A program made the translations under genes and the position numbers. From Syntrophomonadaceae bacterium (GTDB lineage Bacteria; Bacillota; Dethiobacteria; SKNC01), in the NCBI GenBank assembly GCA_003555415.1, contig PWHX01000049.1:1-6174 (forward strand): a DNA stretch of 6,174 nucleotides, written 5' to 3'. Each line of letters starts with the position of its first letter. Within the stretch, counting starts at the first letter, position 1. Positions 1 to 6,040 of this stretch are shown here, one piece after another. The notes under the pieces were generated by a model. The model was not told where the DNA came from. It saw nothing but the letters and a program-made list of their open reading frames with translations, and did no database searches.

Positions 1-2117
1 TTGCCTATATCATGAAGCTTTATTAACGTTTCTAACCCTTTTAGCTGGGAGTCGGAAAGTCCTATTTTCCTCCCCACCTTAAATGCCATATTGTACATAG
101 TCCGGATATGTGCTTCTGTTTCGAAACCCTTTTTTGTTTCCAGGGTCTTCAAAAAGGCATTCAACACCGCGCTCTTTTCACTAGATCTTTCTATAAGCTT
201 GTGCCTGTACATACGGTCCTCGGCTTCTTTCAAAACTACTGCCAGGTCCTTCTCTATGTTGTCCTTGCTGGATGCCCCTAAAGCCACGGATATAGGGATA
301 TTCCCCACATAAGTTTTGATGCACCTCCGGTTAATTCTTCTACATATGGCCCCGGCATCTTCTATGGTGGTTTGAGGCAGGAGGATTATAAACTCATCCC
401 CGCCCCAGCGGGCTACGATATCCTCTTCCCGACAGGAATTCTTTAAGACCTCAGCTACACTTTTCAACATCTCGTCTCCGGCTTCATGGCCGTAGGTATC
501 ATTAATCAGCTTAAGTTCGTTCAAATCAGCCATGATAATGCTGATAGGCAGCTGCCTTTTATTGTCCAGCCTCTTTATCTCTTCTTCCAGGAGAAACCGG
601 TTATAGAGTCCTGTAAGTTGGTCGTGAAAACTCAAGTACCGTATTTTTTCATCTGCCTGACGCCTTATAAGGGCATTGGCTATCACTTCTGCCACAATTT
701 TTAACAGGGTTATTTGCCCTTCGGTCCATTCTCTTTTTTCCCTCACCGCGTCAAAACCAAGGAATGCAAAAAGAGCCCCGTTTTTTATCATGGGTATACA
801 TAATAAAGAACTTATATCCTGGGATTTAAATGCCCTTTTTTCAAGTTCTGCCTCCGGGGGCATACTGTCCACCTCAGAGATATTAATATGATCTTCTCTC
901 CTGATACGCTCTGCCCACCAGGGGGATGCATCCACCGTAAAGTTTTGTGCTTCATCTAATTGAGACTCGATCCCCTCTGAGCACCACTCGTGGATAATGC
1001 TCATTTTCTCCCCATCAGCAGAAAACTGGTATATATAGGTACGATCTATCTGAAAGAACTCCAGGGTCAGTTTTAGGGCGTGGGTGATTCCCTGGTCTAA
1101 TTGTTGGGGGGGCAGGCTTACAATATAAGAGGATATTTCGGAAACCATTTTTTCAAATTTAAGCTGAGATTGCAAGGCTTCTTCCGCCTTCTTACGCTGG
1201 GTAATATCAGTAGCTATTTCCAGACGCACCATGCGCCCATCAGTCCACTGTAAAGCTATATCACGACACGCGTACCACTTCTGGGTTTTCGTTTTATTAT
1301 GCTCCCAGTAATAGACCCCCGTTGGTTGGCTGCTAGCATTTAATAATTTATCGTTGGTGCAAAAGTCACAGGGACCGGTCTGCCCCTCATGAAGAACTTG
1401 CCAGCATTTCATTCCATGCACATTTCCGTGTTCGCTGCGGCCGTACTGGTTTATATAGAGGATTTCGTACGTTTCCATATCAGCAACATAAACCAGGGCA
1501 TCCATACTATCCAGAATGGTAAGCACTCTCTGGTGAGCATCTGCCAGATCAATTTGGGCTTTCTGGCGCTCCCTTAAGGTCTGGGAAAGCTTGATATTTT
1601 TATGGCCTTGCTGAGAAATAAAATGGGCAAGTTTCGCATAAAAAGCCATTGCCTGATAAATTGTTTTCCGGGGCCATCGGGGCACCCTCTCCAGGGCAGC
1701 CATATATTCTCCCTCGTCAAACCCATACTTTTTGGCCTGGGCACGAAAAAGCTCATAATCAACAGTCTCATCTTCAAAGAAAAATTGCCCTGCGAATATA
1801 TTACCCAAATGCTCCCCTTCTATAATAATAGGAGTTGAGGTGTCCCGCATGTTATTTTTGCATTTATAAGTTTTAAATGTCCCTGCAGAAATACCTTTGG
1901 TGAGGTAATTGTCACTCTCCTGGCAGTTTCTCCGGGTTTCAGGGTGAATCTTGTGGAATTTAGTACAAATATCCTGCCAGCCTACCCCAACTAAAAGCCT
2001 ACCTTTAATATCAATGATGGACATGGGGAGCTTTGTGATTTTATGAAATTCATCCATTAAGGACTGGAGTTCTTGAATATCAATAATATCTTCAAGTTCA
2101 AGGTTTTCCCGGCGCAT
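1..2117 (-). CDS. PocR-PAS-GAF-GGDEF-HD-GYP c-di-GMP signalling protein (3' end outside window)
   Basis: This is a cytoplasmic sensor joined to both a c-di-GMP synthase (GGDEF) and a c-di-GMP phosphodiesterase (HD-GYP) domain. The frame is open for 705 codons and leaves the window two bases after HDIG, so most of the HD-GYP domain is missing. Residues about 10-160 form a PocR ligand-binding domain, with the family's CTKFH segment, Cys51, Cys65, Cys86 and the AGQFFFEDE stretch. A PAS domain at about 175-310 carries Cys238, Cys250 and Cys253. A GAF domain spans about 318-485. The GGDEF domain spans about 488-620 and has metal Asp531, guanine-contacting Asn539 and Asp548, RWGGDEF at 570-576 and an intact RxxD inhibitory site (REED, 563-566). 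HD-GYP begins near 640, with His670 and HDIG at 702-705. The ATG at 2115-2117 follows an in-frame TAA and an AAGGAGG. A riboswitch controls the gene. Net synthesis or breakdown cannot be predicted. Confidence 0.93.
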   Translation of the reverse strand, partial: MRRENLELEDIIDIQELQSLMDEFHKITKLPMSIIDIKGRLLVGVGWQDICTKFHKIHPETRRNCQESDNYLTKGISAGTFKTYKCKNNMRDTSTPIIIEGEHLGNIFAGQFFFEDETVDYELFRAQAKKYGFDEGEYMAALERVPRWPRKTIYQAMAFYAKLAHFISQQGHKNIKLSQTLRERQKAQIDLADAHQRVLTILDSMDALVYVADMETYEILYINQYGRSEHGNVHGMKCWQVLHEGQTGPCDFCTNDKLLNASSQPTGVYYWEHNKTKTQKWYACRDIALQWTDGRMVRLEIATDITQRKKAEEALQSQLKFEKMVSEISSYIVSLPPQQLDQGITHALKLTLEFFQIDRTYIYQFSADGEKMSIIHEWCSEGIESQLDEAQNFTVDASPWWAERIRREDHINISEVDSMPPEAELEKRAFKSQDISSLLCIPMIKNGALFAFLGFDAVREKREWTEGQITLLKIVAEVIANALIRRQADEKIRYLSFHDQLTGLYNRFLLEEEIKRLDNKRQLPISIIMADLNELKLINDTYGHEAGDEMLKSVAEVLKNSCREEDIVARWGGDEFIILLPQTTIEDAGAICRRINRRCIKTYVGNIPISVALGASSKDNIEKDLAVVLKEAEDRMYRHKLIERSSEKSAVLNAFLKTLETKKGFETEAHIRTMYNMAFKVGRKIGLSDSQLKGLETLIKLHDIG

Positions 2118-2127
2118 AAGATATATG

Positions 2128-2134
2128 CCTCCTT
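2128..2134 (-). promoter_or_regulatory. Ribosome binding site abutting the riboswitch terminator
   Basis: AAGGAGG lies 10 nt before the ATG of the PocR-type gene, slightly farther than usual. It directly follows the terminator's T-run. Control is therefore probably by termination, because no sequence masking the Shine-Dalgarno is evident. It supports the ATG at 2117 as the start. Confidence 0.8.
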
Positions 2135-2168
2135 AAAACAAAATAAAAACATGGGTTACCATGTTTTT
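2134..2168 (-). terminator. Intrinsic terminator of the c-di-GMP riboswitch
   Basis: On the minus strand, AAAAACATGG (2159-2168) pairs perfectly with CCATGTTTTT (2145-2154) around a 4-nt TAAC loop. The 10-bp stem is followed by the T-rich ATTTTGTTTT at 2135-2144. It sits between the aptamer and the ribosome binding site, where a transcription-attenuating expression platform is expected. Part of its stem and loop (2154-2161) is also complementary to the aptamer's 3' side. Confidence 0.88.
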
Positions 2169-2241
2169 AAACTTAGCACAAAACCAAGACCATCTATTTA
2201 ACATATAAAGAGATGTCCCGAAGCTTAAGCAAGTGGTAACC
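2154..2241 (-). promoter_or_regulatory. Predicted antiterminator of the riboswitch
   Basis: GGTTACCA at 2234-2241, on the 3' side of the aptamer, is exactly complementary to TGGTAACC at 2154-2161, in the terminator stem and loop. The 8-bp pairing cannot coexist with either the closed aptamer or the terminator. Inference: ligand binding holds the 3' strand in the aptamer, frees the terminator and lowers expression. Without ligand, the antiterminator would allow read-through. The complementarity is seen directly; the direction of switching is inferred. Confidence 0.65.
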
Positions 2242-2331
2242 GGCTATCTTAGTATACTTTGTTATACCTTAGACCCGTGTCTTTGCGTCCCTGACTTTCA
2301 TCAGTTTTGCCTTTATCAACTTACTTGCTTA
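2226..2331 (-). promoter_or_regulatory. Class I cyclic-di-GMP riboswitch aptamer (GEMM-I)
   Basis: An RNA aptamer in the leader of the PocR-type gene. Outer helix P1 is a perfect 9-bp pairing of TAAGCAAGT (2323-2331) with ACTTGCTTA (2226-2234). Conserved parts then occur in order: GGCAAAAC (2304-2311), a P2 hairpin of CTGA/TCAG closed by a T-G pair around a GAAA tetraloop (2291-2304), the hallmark GGGACGCAAAG (2281-2291), a P3 arm with CTAAG and a GTATA/TATAC stem, and the closing AGCCGGTTACC (2238-2248). These match the Vc2-type GEMM consensus as I recall it. The position equivalent to Vc2 G20 is G (2311), as in c-di-GMP binders; cyclic AMP-GMP-selective variants have A there. A terminator and antiterminator follow downstream. 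Confidence 0.93.
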
Positions 2332-2370
2332 CTTAATAGGTATAAAAAAATATATAGCCTATGTTAACTA

Positions 2371-2398
2371 TTACTATGTCTATACATGATTTTCCTGC
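2371..2398 (-). promoter_or_regulatory. Candidate promoter for the riboswitch-controlled gene
   Basis: GCAGGAAAA (2390-2398) fits the -35 pattern RnAGGAWWW of the sporulation/transition sigma-H. The -10-like ATAGTAA lies 12 nt downstream (2371-2377) and is only a partial match. The start implied, near 2360, is about 30 nt ahead of the aptamer, which suits a riboswitch leader. An alternative sigma-A reading is TTGCGA (2401-2406) with TATAGA (2378-2383), 17 nt apart. The 19 bases at 2380-2398 recur almost unchanged before the neighbouring paralogue, which supports a regulatory role. Confidence 0.45.
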
Positions 2399-2423
2399 TA
2401 ATCGCAACAAACTATTTTATTTT

Positions 2424-2450
2424 TAAAACTGACAAAAAACAAAGTCAGTC
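2424..2450 (-). terminator. Weak hairpin after the triple-PAS GGDEF/HD-GYP gene
   Basis: On the minus strand, ACTGAC (2444-2449) pairs with GTCAGT (2428-2433) across a 10-nt T-rich loop, starting 8 nt after the stop codon. Only about three T's follow before the run turns to A's. It may be a weak terminator, so some read-through into the riboswitch leader is possible. Confidence 0.45.
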
Positions 2451-2456
2451 TACTGT

Positions 2457-4592
2457 TCACAGCTCCCTTAAAATTGACAGGAAAACCTCCACCATTTCCG
2501 GATCAAACTGGGTGCCGGCACATTTTTTCAGCTCCTCCACCACGTCCTCCTGGAGCAGGGCTTTTTTGTAGGGCCTGCCGTTGGTCATCACCTCGTAAGC
2601 ATCGGCAATGGAAGTGATCCGGGCTAACAGGGGTATCTCTTTCCCCTTTAAACCCCGGGGATATCCGCTACCATCCCAGCGCTCATGGTGGGCTAAAATA
2701 TCTTCGGCCACATGGGCAAATTCTTCTGTGGAGCAGGCTATACGGTATCCCGTTTCCGGGTGCTCCTTCATAAGCTCCCATTCCTCTGCGGTTAAAGCAC
2801 CTTTTTTGATTAATATTTCCCCAGGGATATTAATTTTCCCAATATCGTGTAGTTTGATTAATATTTCTAACCTTTTAAGTTCGGAGTGGGAAAGTCCTAT
2901 ATTATTGCCAATTTTCAGGGCTACATTTTGCATGCGCCGGGTATGGGCTTCTGTTTCGAAACTTTTTGCTTCTAAGGTTTTTAAAAGGGCTTTTAGCACT
3001 GCACTCTTTCCGCTGCGGCTTTCCGTAAGCTTATGCTTATGCATATTATCTTCGGCTTCCTTTAAAGCCTCGGAAAGGTGCTTATCTTTGCTATTCTTTT
3101 GGGCTGCACCTAAAGATATAGGCACAGGAGCACCTTTCACATAAGTTTTTTTGCACTCATCATAAATTTTTTTGCATATGTCCAGGGCTTTTTCTATTGT
3201 GGTTTGGGGCAGTAAAATTACAAACTCATCACCGCCCCAGCGAACAATGATATCTTCTTTTTGGCAAGTATTTTCTAAAATCTCGGCTGTACACTTTAAC
3301 AATTCATTTCCTGTAAAATATCCGTATGTATCGTTAATCAGCTTTAGCCCGTTCAAATCAGCCATAATAATACTGATGGGCAGCTGTCCTTTGGTGTCCA
3401 CCCTTTTTATTTCTTCCTCCAGGTAGGTCCGATTGTAAAGTCCAGTAACCTTATCGTGATAGGCCAGATAGAGAATCTGATCCTCCGCCTTTTTGCGCTG
3501 GGTAATGTCCTTAACCCATTCGACAAAAAGCTCAACATTGTTATTTCCGTCTAATATGGGTATAACCCGCAGGTCAACCCACCTGCCACCGGGCAATTTA
3601 GTCTCCATCTGTAAAGATTCTTTAGTTATAAGAACGGCTTTTGCCTTACAATCCGGGCATATTTCCTCCAGGTCCCTGTATGTTTTGTAGCATTTTGTGT
3701 TCAGGACCCGTTTTTCTTCAGGAACAGCTGCAAACCCGTTCCAATTGCTGTAGACAATATTCATTTCAGAGTCTTGTATGGAAATCATATCAGGAACAAG
3801 AGAGAGCATTTTTTGAAAACGTTCTTCACTTTCTATTAACAGTTTCTCCTGCTCTTTTTGTTCTGTAATATCTCTTAGCTGCTCAACTATCTTGATTACG
3901 TTACCGTCTTGATCCAGGATGGGATTGCTGTAACAATCCAGGTGTATGTCCAGTTCCGGGATAAATATTTCCTGATTTTCTATTTTCTTTGATTCTAAAG
4001 CTCTCGCTGTGGCGCATTGGTCACATGCACGGCTGCGGCCTATAAGTTCAAAACATTTTTTCCCCTGGACTTCCTCCCGGGTCATATTCAATAACTGGTA
4101 ACCCGCCTGGTTATAGCGTTCTATGGTATGGTCGGGGTGCTGGAGAGCCAGAACATCTGGAATACCATCGATTATCCCCTCCAGGAGATTTTTTTGTTCT
4201 ATCAAATCTTCTTCCGCCTGCTTCAGGTCACTAATATCCCTAAATATCGTGACAAAAAAACCGGTCTGTTCGCTGTAGACAGATACATCATACCAACGCT
4301 CCAGCAGTTGAATATAATCCTGGAACCTGGTGCTTTCACCGGTTAAAGCCACCTTACCGTAGATATCTATCCAATCAAAGTCGTTATCCCGAATTCCGGG
4401 AAGTACTTCCGTCACCCTTTTACCGATAACCTTATCCTGGTCAAGGCCCATCATTTCTACAAAAGCACTGTTTACATCTAAATATTCATAATCCACAGGA
4501 TTCCCCTGTTCATCCAGGATTATCCGGTGATGGCCAAAAGCGTCGGGCATATTATCTATCAGTAACCGATATCTGTCATTTCCCTGGCTCAT
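2457..4592 (-). CDS. PAS-PAS-PAS-GGDEF-HD-GYP c-di-GMP signalling protein with variant GGDEF site
   Basis: A 711-residue cytoplasmic sensor enzyme with no evident membrane segment. Three PAS domains lie at about 1-122, 133-245 and 251-368. The second and third each carry a Cys cluster (Cys180/190/193 and Cys301/312/315). GGDEF spans about 370-500, with metal Asp412, guanine-contacting Asn420 and RWGGDEF at 451-457. Its helix reads YGYFTGNELL, so the usual His is Tyr425 and the second guanine-contacting Asp is Asn429. The RxxD site is QKED (444-447), lacking Arg. HD-GYP spans about 535-711 and appears complete: His550, HDIGK (582-586), His611, HHERWDGSGYP (635-645) and Asp664. The phosphodiesterase half is therefore probably active, and the cyclase half may be changed or regulatory. 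From GGDEF onward it closely resembles the next gene downstream. AGGAGG six bases before the ATG supports the start. Confidence 0.95.
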   Translation of the reverse strand: MSQGNDRYRLLIDNMPDAFGHHRIILDEQGNPVDYEYLDVNSAFVEMMGLDQDKVIGKRVTEVLPGIRDNDFDWIDIYGKVALTGESTRFQDYIQLLERWYDVSVYSEQTGFFVTIFRDISDLKQAEEDLIEQKNLLEGIIDGIPDVLALQHPDHTIERYNQAGYQLLNMTREEVQGKKCFELIGRSRACDQCATARALESKKIENQEIFIPELDIHLDCYSNPILDQDGNVIKIVEQLRDITEQKEQEKLLIESEERFQKMLSLVPDMISIQDSEMNIVYSNWNGFAAVPEEKRVLNTKCYKTYRDLEEICPDCKAKAVLITKESLQMETKLPGGRWVDLRVIPILDGNNNVELFVEWVKDITQRKKAEDQILYLAYHDKVTGLYNRTYLEEEIKRVDTKGQLPISIIMADLNGLKLINDTYGYFTGNELLKCTAEILENTCQKEDIIVRWGGDEFVILLPQTTIEKALDICKKIYDECKKTYVKGAPVPISLGAAQKNSKDKHLSEALKEAEDNMHKHKLTESRSGKSAVLKALLKTLEAKSFETEAHTRRMQNVALKIGNNIGLSHSELKRLEILIKLHDIGKINIPGEILIKKGALTAEEWELMKEHPETGYRIACSTEEFAHVAEDILAHHERWDGSGYPRGLKGKEIPLLARITSIADAYEVMTNGRPYKKALLQEDVVEELKKCAGTQFDPEMVEVFLSILREL

Positions 4593-4654
4593 AAGATTCC
4601 TCCTGTAGTTTCTAGTGGCACATTTACTAAATAATAATGTTTTAGCCTAGGTAT

Positions 4655-4682
4655 ATTCTACACCTATCCATGATTTACCTGC
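4655..4682 (-). promoter_or_regulatory. Candidate promoter for the triple-PAS gene
   Basis: GCAGGTAAA (4674-4682) and GTAGAAT (4655-4661) are 12 nt apart. They fit the sigma-H pattern RnAGGAWWW-N11-12-RnnGAAT with one mismatch in the -35. The leader would be about 55 nt. A sigma-A alternative uses TTGCAG (4679-4684) and TAGAAT (4655-4660), 18 nt apart, with a poor -35. The block 4664-4682 matches 17 of 19 bases before the downstream paralogue. Confidence 0.5.
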
Positions 4683-4713
4683 AAACTTTGTAACTTTTTG
4701 TCTAAGTTTTGCA
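4680..4713. repeat. Imperfect inverted repeat after the UPF0316-type gene
   Basis: TGCAAACTT (4680-4688) is complementary to AAGTTTTGCA (4704-4713) with one bulged base, around a 15-nt spacer. The minus-strand transcript of the UPF0316-type gene meets it about 10 nt after its stop, but no T-run follows. It is thus not a convincing terminator. Its promoter-proximal arm overlaps the candidate -35 of the next gene, so an operator is also possible. Confidence 0.35.
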
Positions 4714-4722
4714 TGAATATTT

Positions 4723-5241
4723 TTATATGTTTTCCTTCAGGTTTCCATATACGTTATTTATTTCTTTTACTACCATGGTGGGTTCTTTCCCGTTTTGAGA
4801 TTCCACAAAACTACTAAAGGATTTTAAGTCTCTTCTTTTTAAGGTGGTTTCTACGACATACCTTTTCCTCCCACTGAAACCGAAAGCAACTACCGTATTT
4901 ACAGAATATCCTGCACTTCTCAATTGGTCAGCGATAGAAGACATCTTGATTTTGTCATTAAAATAAACACTGGTTTCCAGAAGTCCCAGGGCTGCCTTGC
5001 TTTCTACTATACCACCTAGAAAAACTCCCATACTCTTTCCCAGGGCAAAGGCAAATACATAATAAAGCCCTTGTTCTGTAGCAACCACTTTTGAAATTAC
5101 TATAGCAAAAATGACTGCATCCACAAAAACAATCAAATATACCGGTTGTAAAAACTTCTTTGATACAAATATAGTTTTTAAAGTACTTAAGCAGTTGGCA
5201 ACTGCCATTATAGTTATTATGATTAACAGTTCTAAAAACAT
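4723..5241 (-). CDS. UPF0316 family membrane protein (DUF5698 + DUF2179)
   Basis: A 172-residue protein of a conserved bacterial family with no function I can name. The N-terminal half is membrane-embedded, with hydrophobic segments at about 2-17, 32-52 and 58-78. It contains the family-like LSTLKTIFVSKK (18-29) and ALGKSMGVFLGGIVE (66-80). The C-terminal half, about 95-168, is soluble and resembles the DUF2179 domain: a degenerate alpha/beta fold with GFSGRKRYVVETTLKRRDL at 121-139. Length agrees with the family. An ideal GAGGAGGTG lies 7 nt before the ATG. It follows three terminator-like hairpins and precedes a c-di-GMP enzyme, both on the same strand. I see no convincing promoter in the 60 nt between the last hairpin and the gene, so read-through may matter. 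A link to c-di-GMP is suggested only by position. Confidence 0.85.
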   Translation of the reverse strand: MFLELLIIITIMAVANCLSTLKTIFVSKKFLQPVYLIVFVDAVIFAIVISKVVATEQGLYYVFAFALGKSMGVFLGGIVESKAALGLLETSVYFNDKIKMSSIADQLRSAGYSVNTVVAFGFSGRKRYVVETTLKRRDLKSFSSFVESQNGKEPTMVVKEINNVYGNLKENI

Positions 5242-5294
5242 TTTTCAACACCTCCTCAATATTGCATAATTCATATTCATCTATTATCTCTAAA

Positions 5295-5339
5295 ATAAGA
5301 TAAAAATAAATCCCTCCATTTCACTTATATGGAGGGATT
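5295..5339 (-). terminator. Strong intrinsic terminator (third hairpin)
   Basis: On the minus strand, AATCCCTCCAT (5329-5339) pairs perfectly over 11 bp with ATGGAGGGATT (5309-5319) around a 9-nt loop. TATTTTTATCTTATTTT follows. This is the strongest of the three hairpins between the DUF5317-type and UPF0316-type genes. It should end transcripts about 50 nt before the latter's ribosome binding site. Confidence 0.85.
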
Positions 5340-5354
5340 CTCCTTGCCGCTTGG

Positions 5355-5386
5355 AAAAAATGAGCAACCCGTTCATCAGGGCTGCT
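5355..5386 (-). terminator. Intrinsic terminator (second hairpin)
   Basis: AGCAGCCC (5379-5386) pairs with GGGTTGCT (5363-5370), 8 bp with one G-U pair and an 8-nt loop. CA and a run of six T's (5355-5360) follow on the minus strand. The plus strand has no comparable T-run directly after the stem, so the orientation is minus. Confidence 0.75.
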
Positions 5387-5405
5387 GGAAAAACTTTATT
5401 TAATT

Positions 5406-5443
5406 AAAAATCGACACCTTAACTGCTGTGGACAAGATGTCGA
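5406..5443 (-). terminator. Terminator-like hairpin (first of three)
   Basis: TCGACATCTT (5434-5443) pairs with AAGGTGTCGA (5411-5420) over 10 bp, including one wobble, with a 13-nt loop. Five T's follow at once (5406-5410). It could end the DUF5317-type operon, or a short RNA of about 65 nt from the promoter at 5478-5506. Confidence 0.65.
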
Positions 5444-5477
5444 AAGCAAATTCGGAAACTTTTATCTTGTATTAGTC

Positions 5478-5506
5478 ATTATAACACATAGAACAAATAT
5501 TTTCCA
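5478..5506 (-). promoter_or_regulatory. Candidate sigma-A promoter inside the intergenic region
   Basis: A perfect TATAAT (5478-5483) has TGGAAA (5501-5506, four of six consensus bases) exactly 17 nt upstream. The predicted start is near 5471. No open frame with a ribosome binding site begins before the three hairpins. The promoter would therefore make either a short non-coding RNA or a long leader for the UPF0316-type gene. Confidence 0.55.
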
Positions 5507-5519
5507 GGGGAAATGTGTT
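5483..5519. repeat. Inverted repeat spanning the intergenic promoter
   Basis: AACACAT (5483-5489) and ATGTGTT (5513-5519) are perfect 7-bp arms enclosing the predicted promoter spacer and -35. A smaller TTTCC/GGAAA pair (5501-5505/5509-5513) is nested inside. It may be an operator or an RNA hairpin just after the DUF5317-type stop codon. There is no T-run. Confidence 0.35.
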
Positions 5520-5522
5520 CCG

Positions 5523-6029
5523 TTATTTTGCGTTCACCATTATTCTTTGCACAAATATAAAAATACCTATAACTAAAAAAATATCACCGATACTAATCAT
5601 CTGCTGGTACGGCCATCTTATATATAAAATATCAGCAAGCCAGGGCATTCTAGTAGTTTCATCTAATACAGTATGGGTCACACTTAATGTTAATTGATTT
5701 ACAGCTATATCCGGCATATATCCTGTAAAAACAGGCATAGACCCACCATTAAAAACAATTACTAAAAAATTAAGTGCAGCCCCTAAAGGCAGCATATAAT
5801 TAAAAAGGTCCCTGTTAACCCAGAAAAAAATAAAAAGCATGAAATAGCTGCCAATATGCAGCAATATCCCTGCTTGATTATCCATCCCGATATAATTGAT
5901 AGCAAGCTGAATTAAAACAGCTATAAATAATAATCTTACCTTTTGAAAATAAATTGATTTGAAGTTACTTATTTTGCCTTTTCTAAATAGACCTACTAAA
6001 ATACTAATAATAAATGCTTCTATATACAT
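5523..6029 (-). CDS. DUF5317-type integral membrane protein
   Basis: A 168-residue hydrophobic protein whose pattern I recognise as DUF5317: a middle NGGSMPV (94-100) after a hydrophobic ALNFLVIVF stretch, a THTVLDETTRMPWLADI segment (118-134), and a last helix entered by IGDIFLVIG (147-155). About five membrane segments fall at roughly 2-15, 31-47, 54-70, 76-92 and 146-162. The biochemical function is unknown. From memory of the family, it is often found next to HD-GYP proteins, as here. Its AAGGTGAGG ribosome binding site overlaps the stop codon of the preceding HD-GYP gene. Only 11 nt separate that stop from this ATG, so the two are almost certainly co-transcribed and translationally coupled. 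It could be a membrane sensor or partner for the phosphodiesterase. Confidence 0.85.
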   Translation of the reverse strand: MYIEAFIISILVGLFRKGKISNFKSIYFQKVRLLFIAVLIQLAINYIGMDNQAGILLHIGSYFMLFIFFWVNRDLFNYMLPLGAALNFLVIVFNGGSMPVFTGYMPDIAVNQLTLSVTHTVLDETTRMPWLADILYIRWPYQQMISIGDIFLVIGIFIFVQRIMVNAK

Positions 6030-6040
6030 AATACCTCACC

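Noticed and set aside
91..312. Plus-strand open frames such as 91-312, 2608-3144 and 3172-3426
   Set aside because: They lie antisense to strongly conserved GGDEF/HD-GYP coding sequence. The 91-312 and 2608-3144 products resemble each other only because the genes beneath are paralogues, and they match no recognisable family.
4958..5251. A 97-codon minus-strand frame overlapping the start of the UPF0316-type gene
   Set aside because: It is a Cys- and Tyr-rich shadow in another frame. Its ATG falls inside the ribosome binding site region of the real gene, and it resembles no family.
5339..5347. AAGGAGA-like ribosome binding site on the minus strand before the third hairpin
   Set aside because: No start codon at a suitable distance opens a frame. 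The sequence runs straight into the terminator stem.
5363..5386. CTGATGA in the second hairpin, as in hammerhead ribozymes, and a passing resemblance to a piece of c-di-GMP-II riboswitches
   Set aside because: There is no GAAA partner strand or three-way junction for a hammerhead, and no pseudoknot partner for a class II switch. The stretch is explained by a simple stem, loop and T-run.
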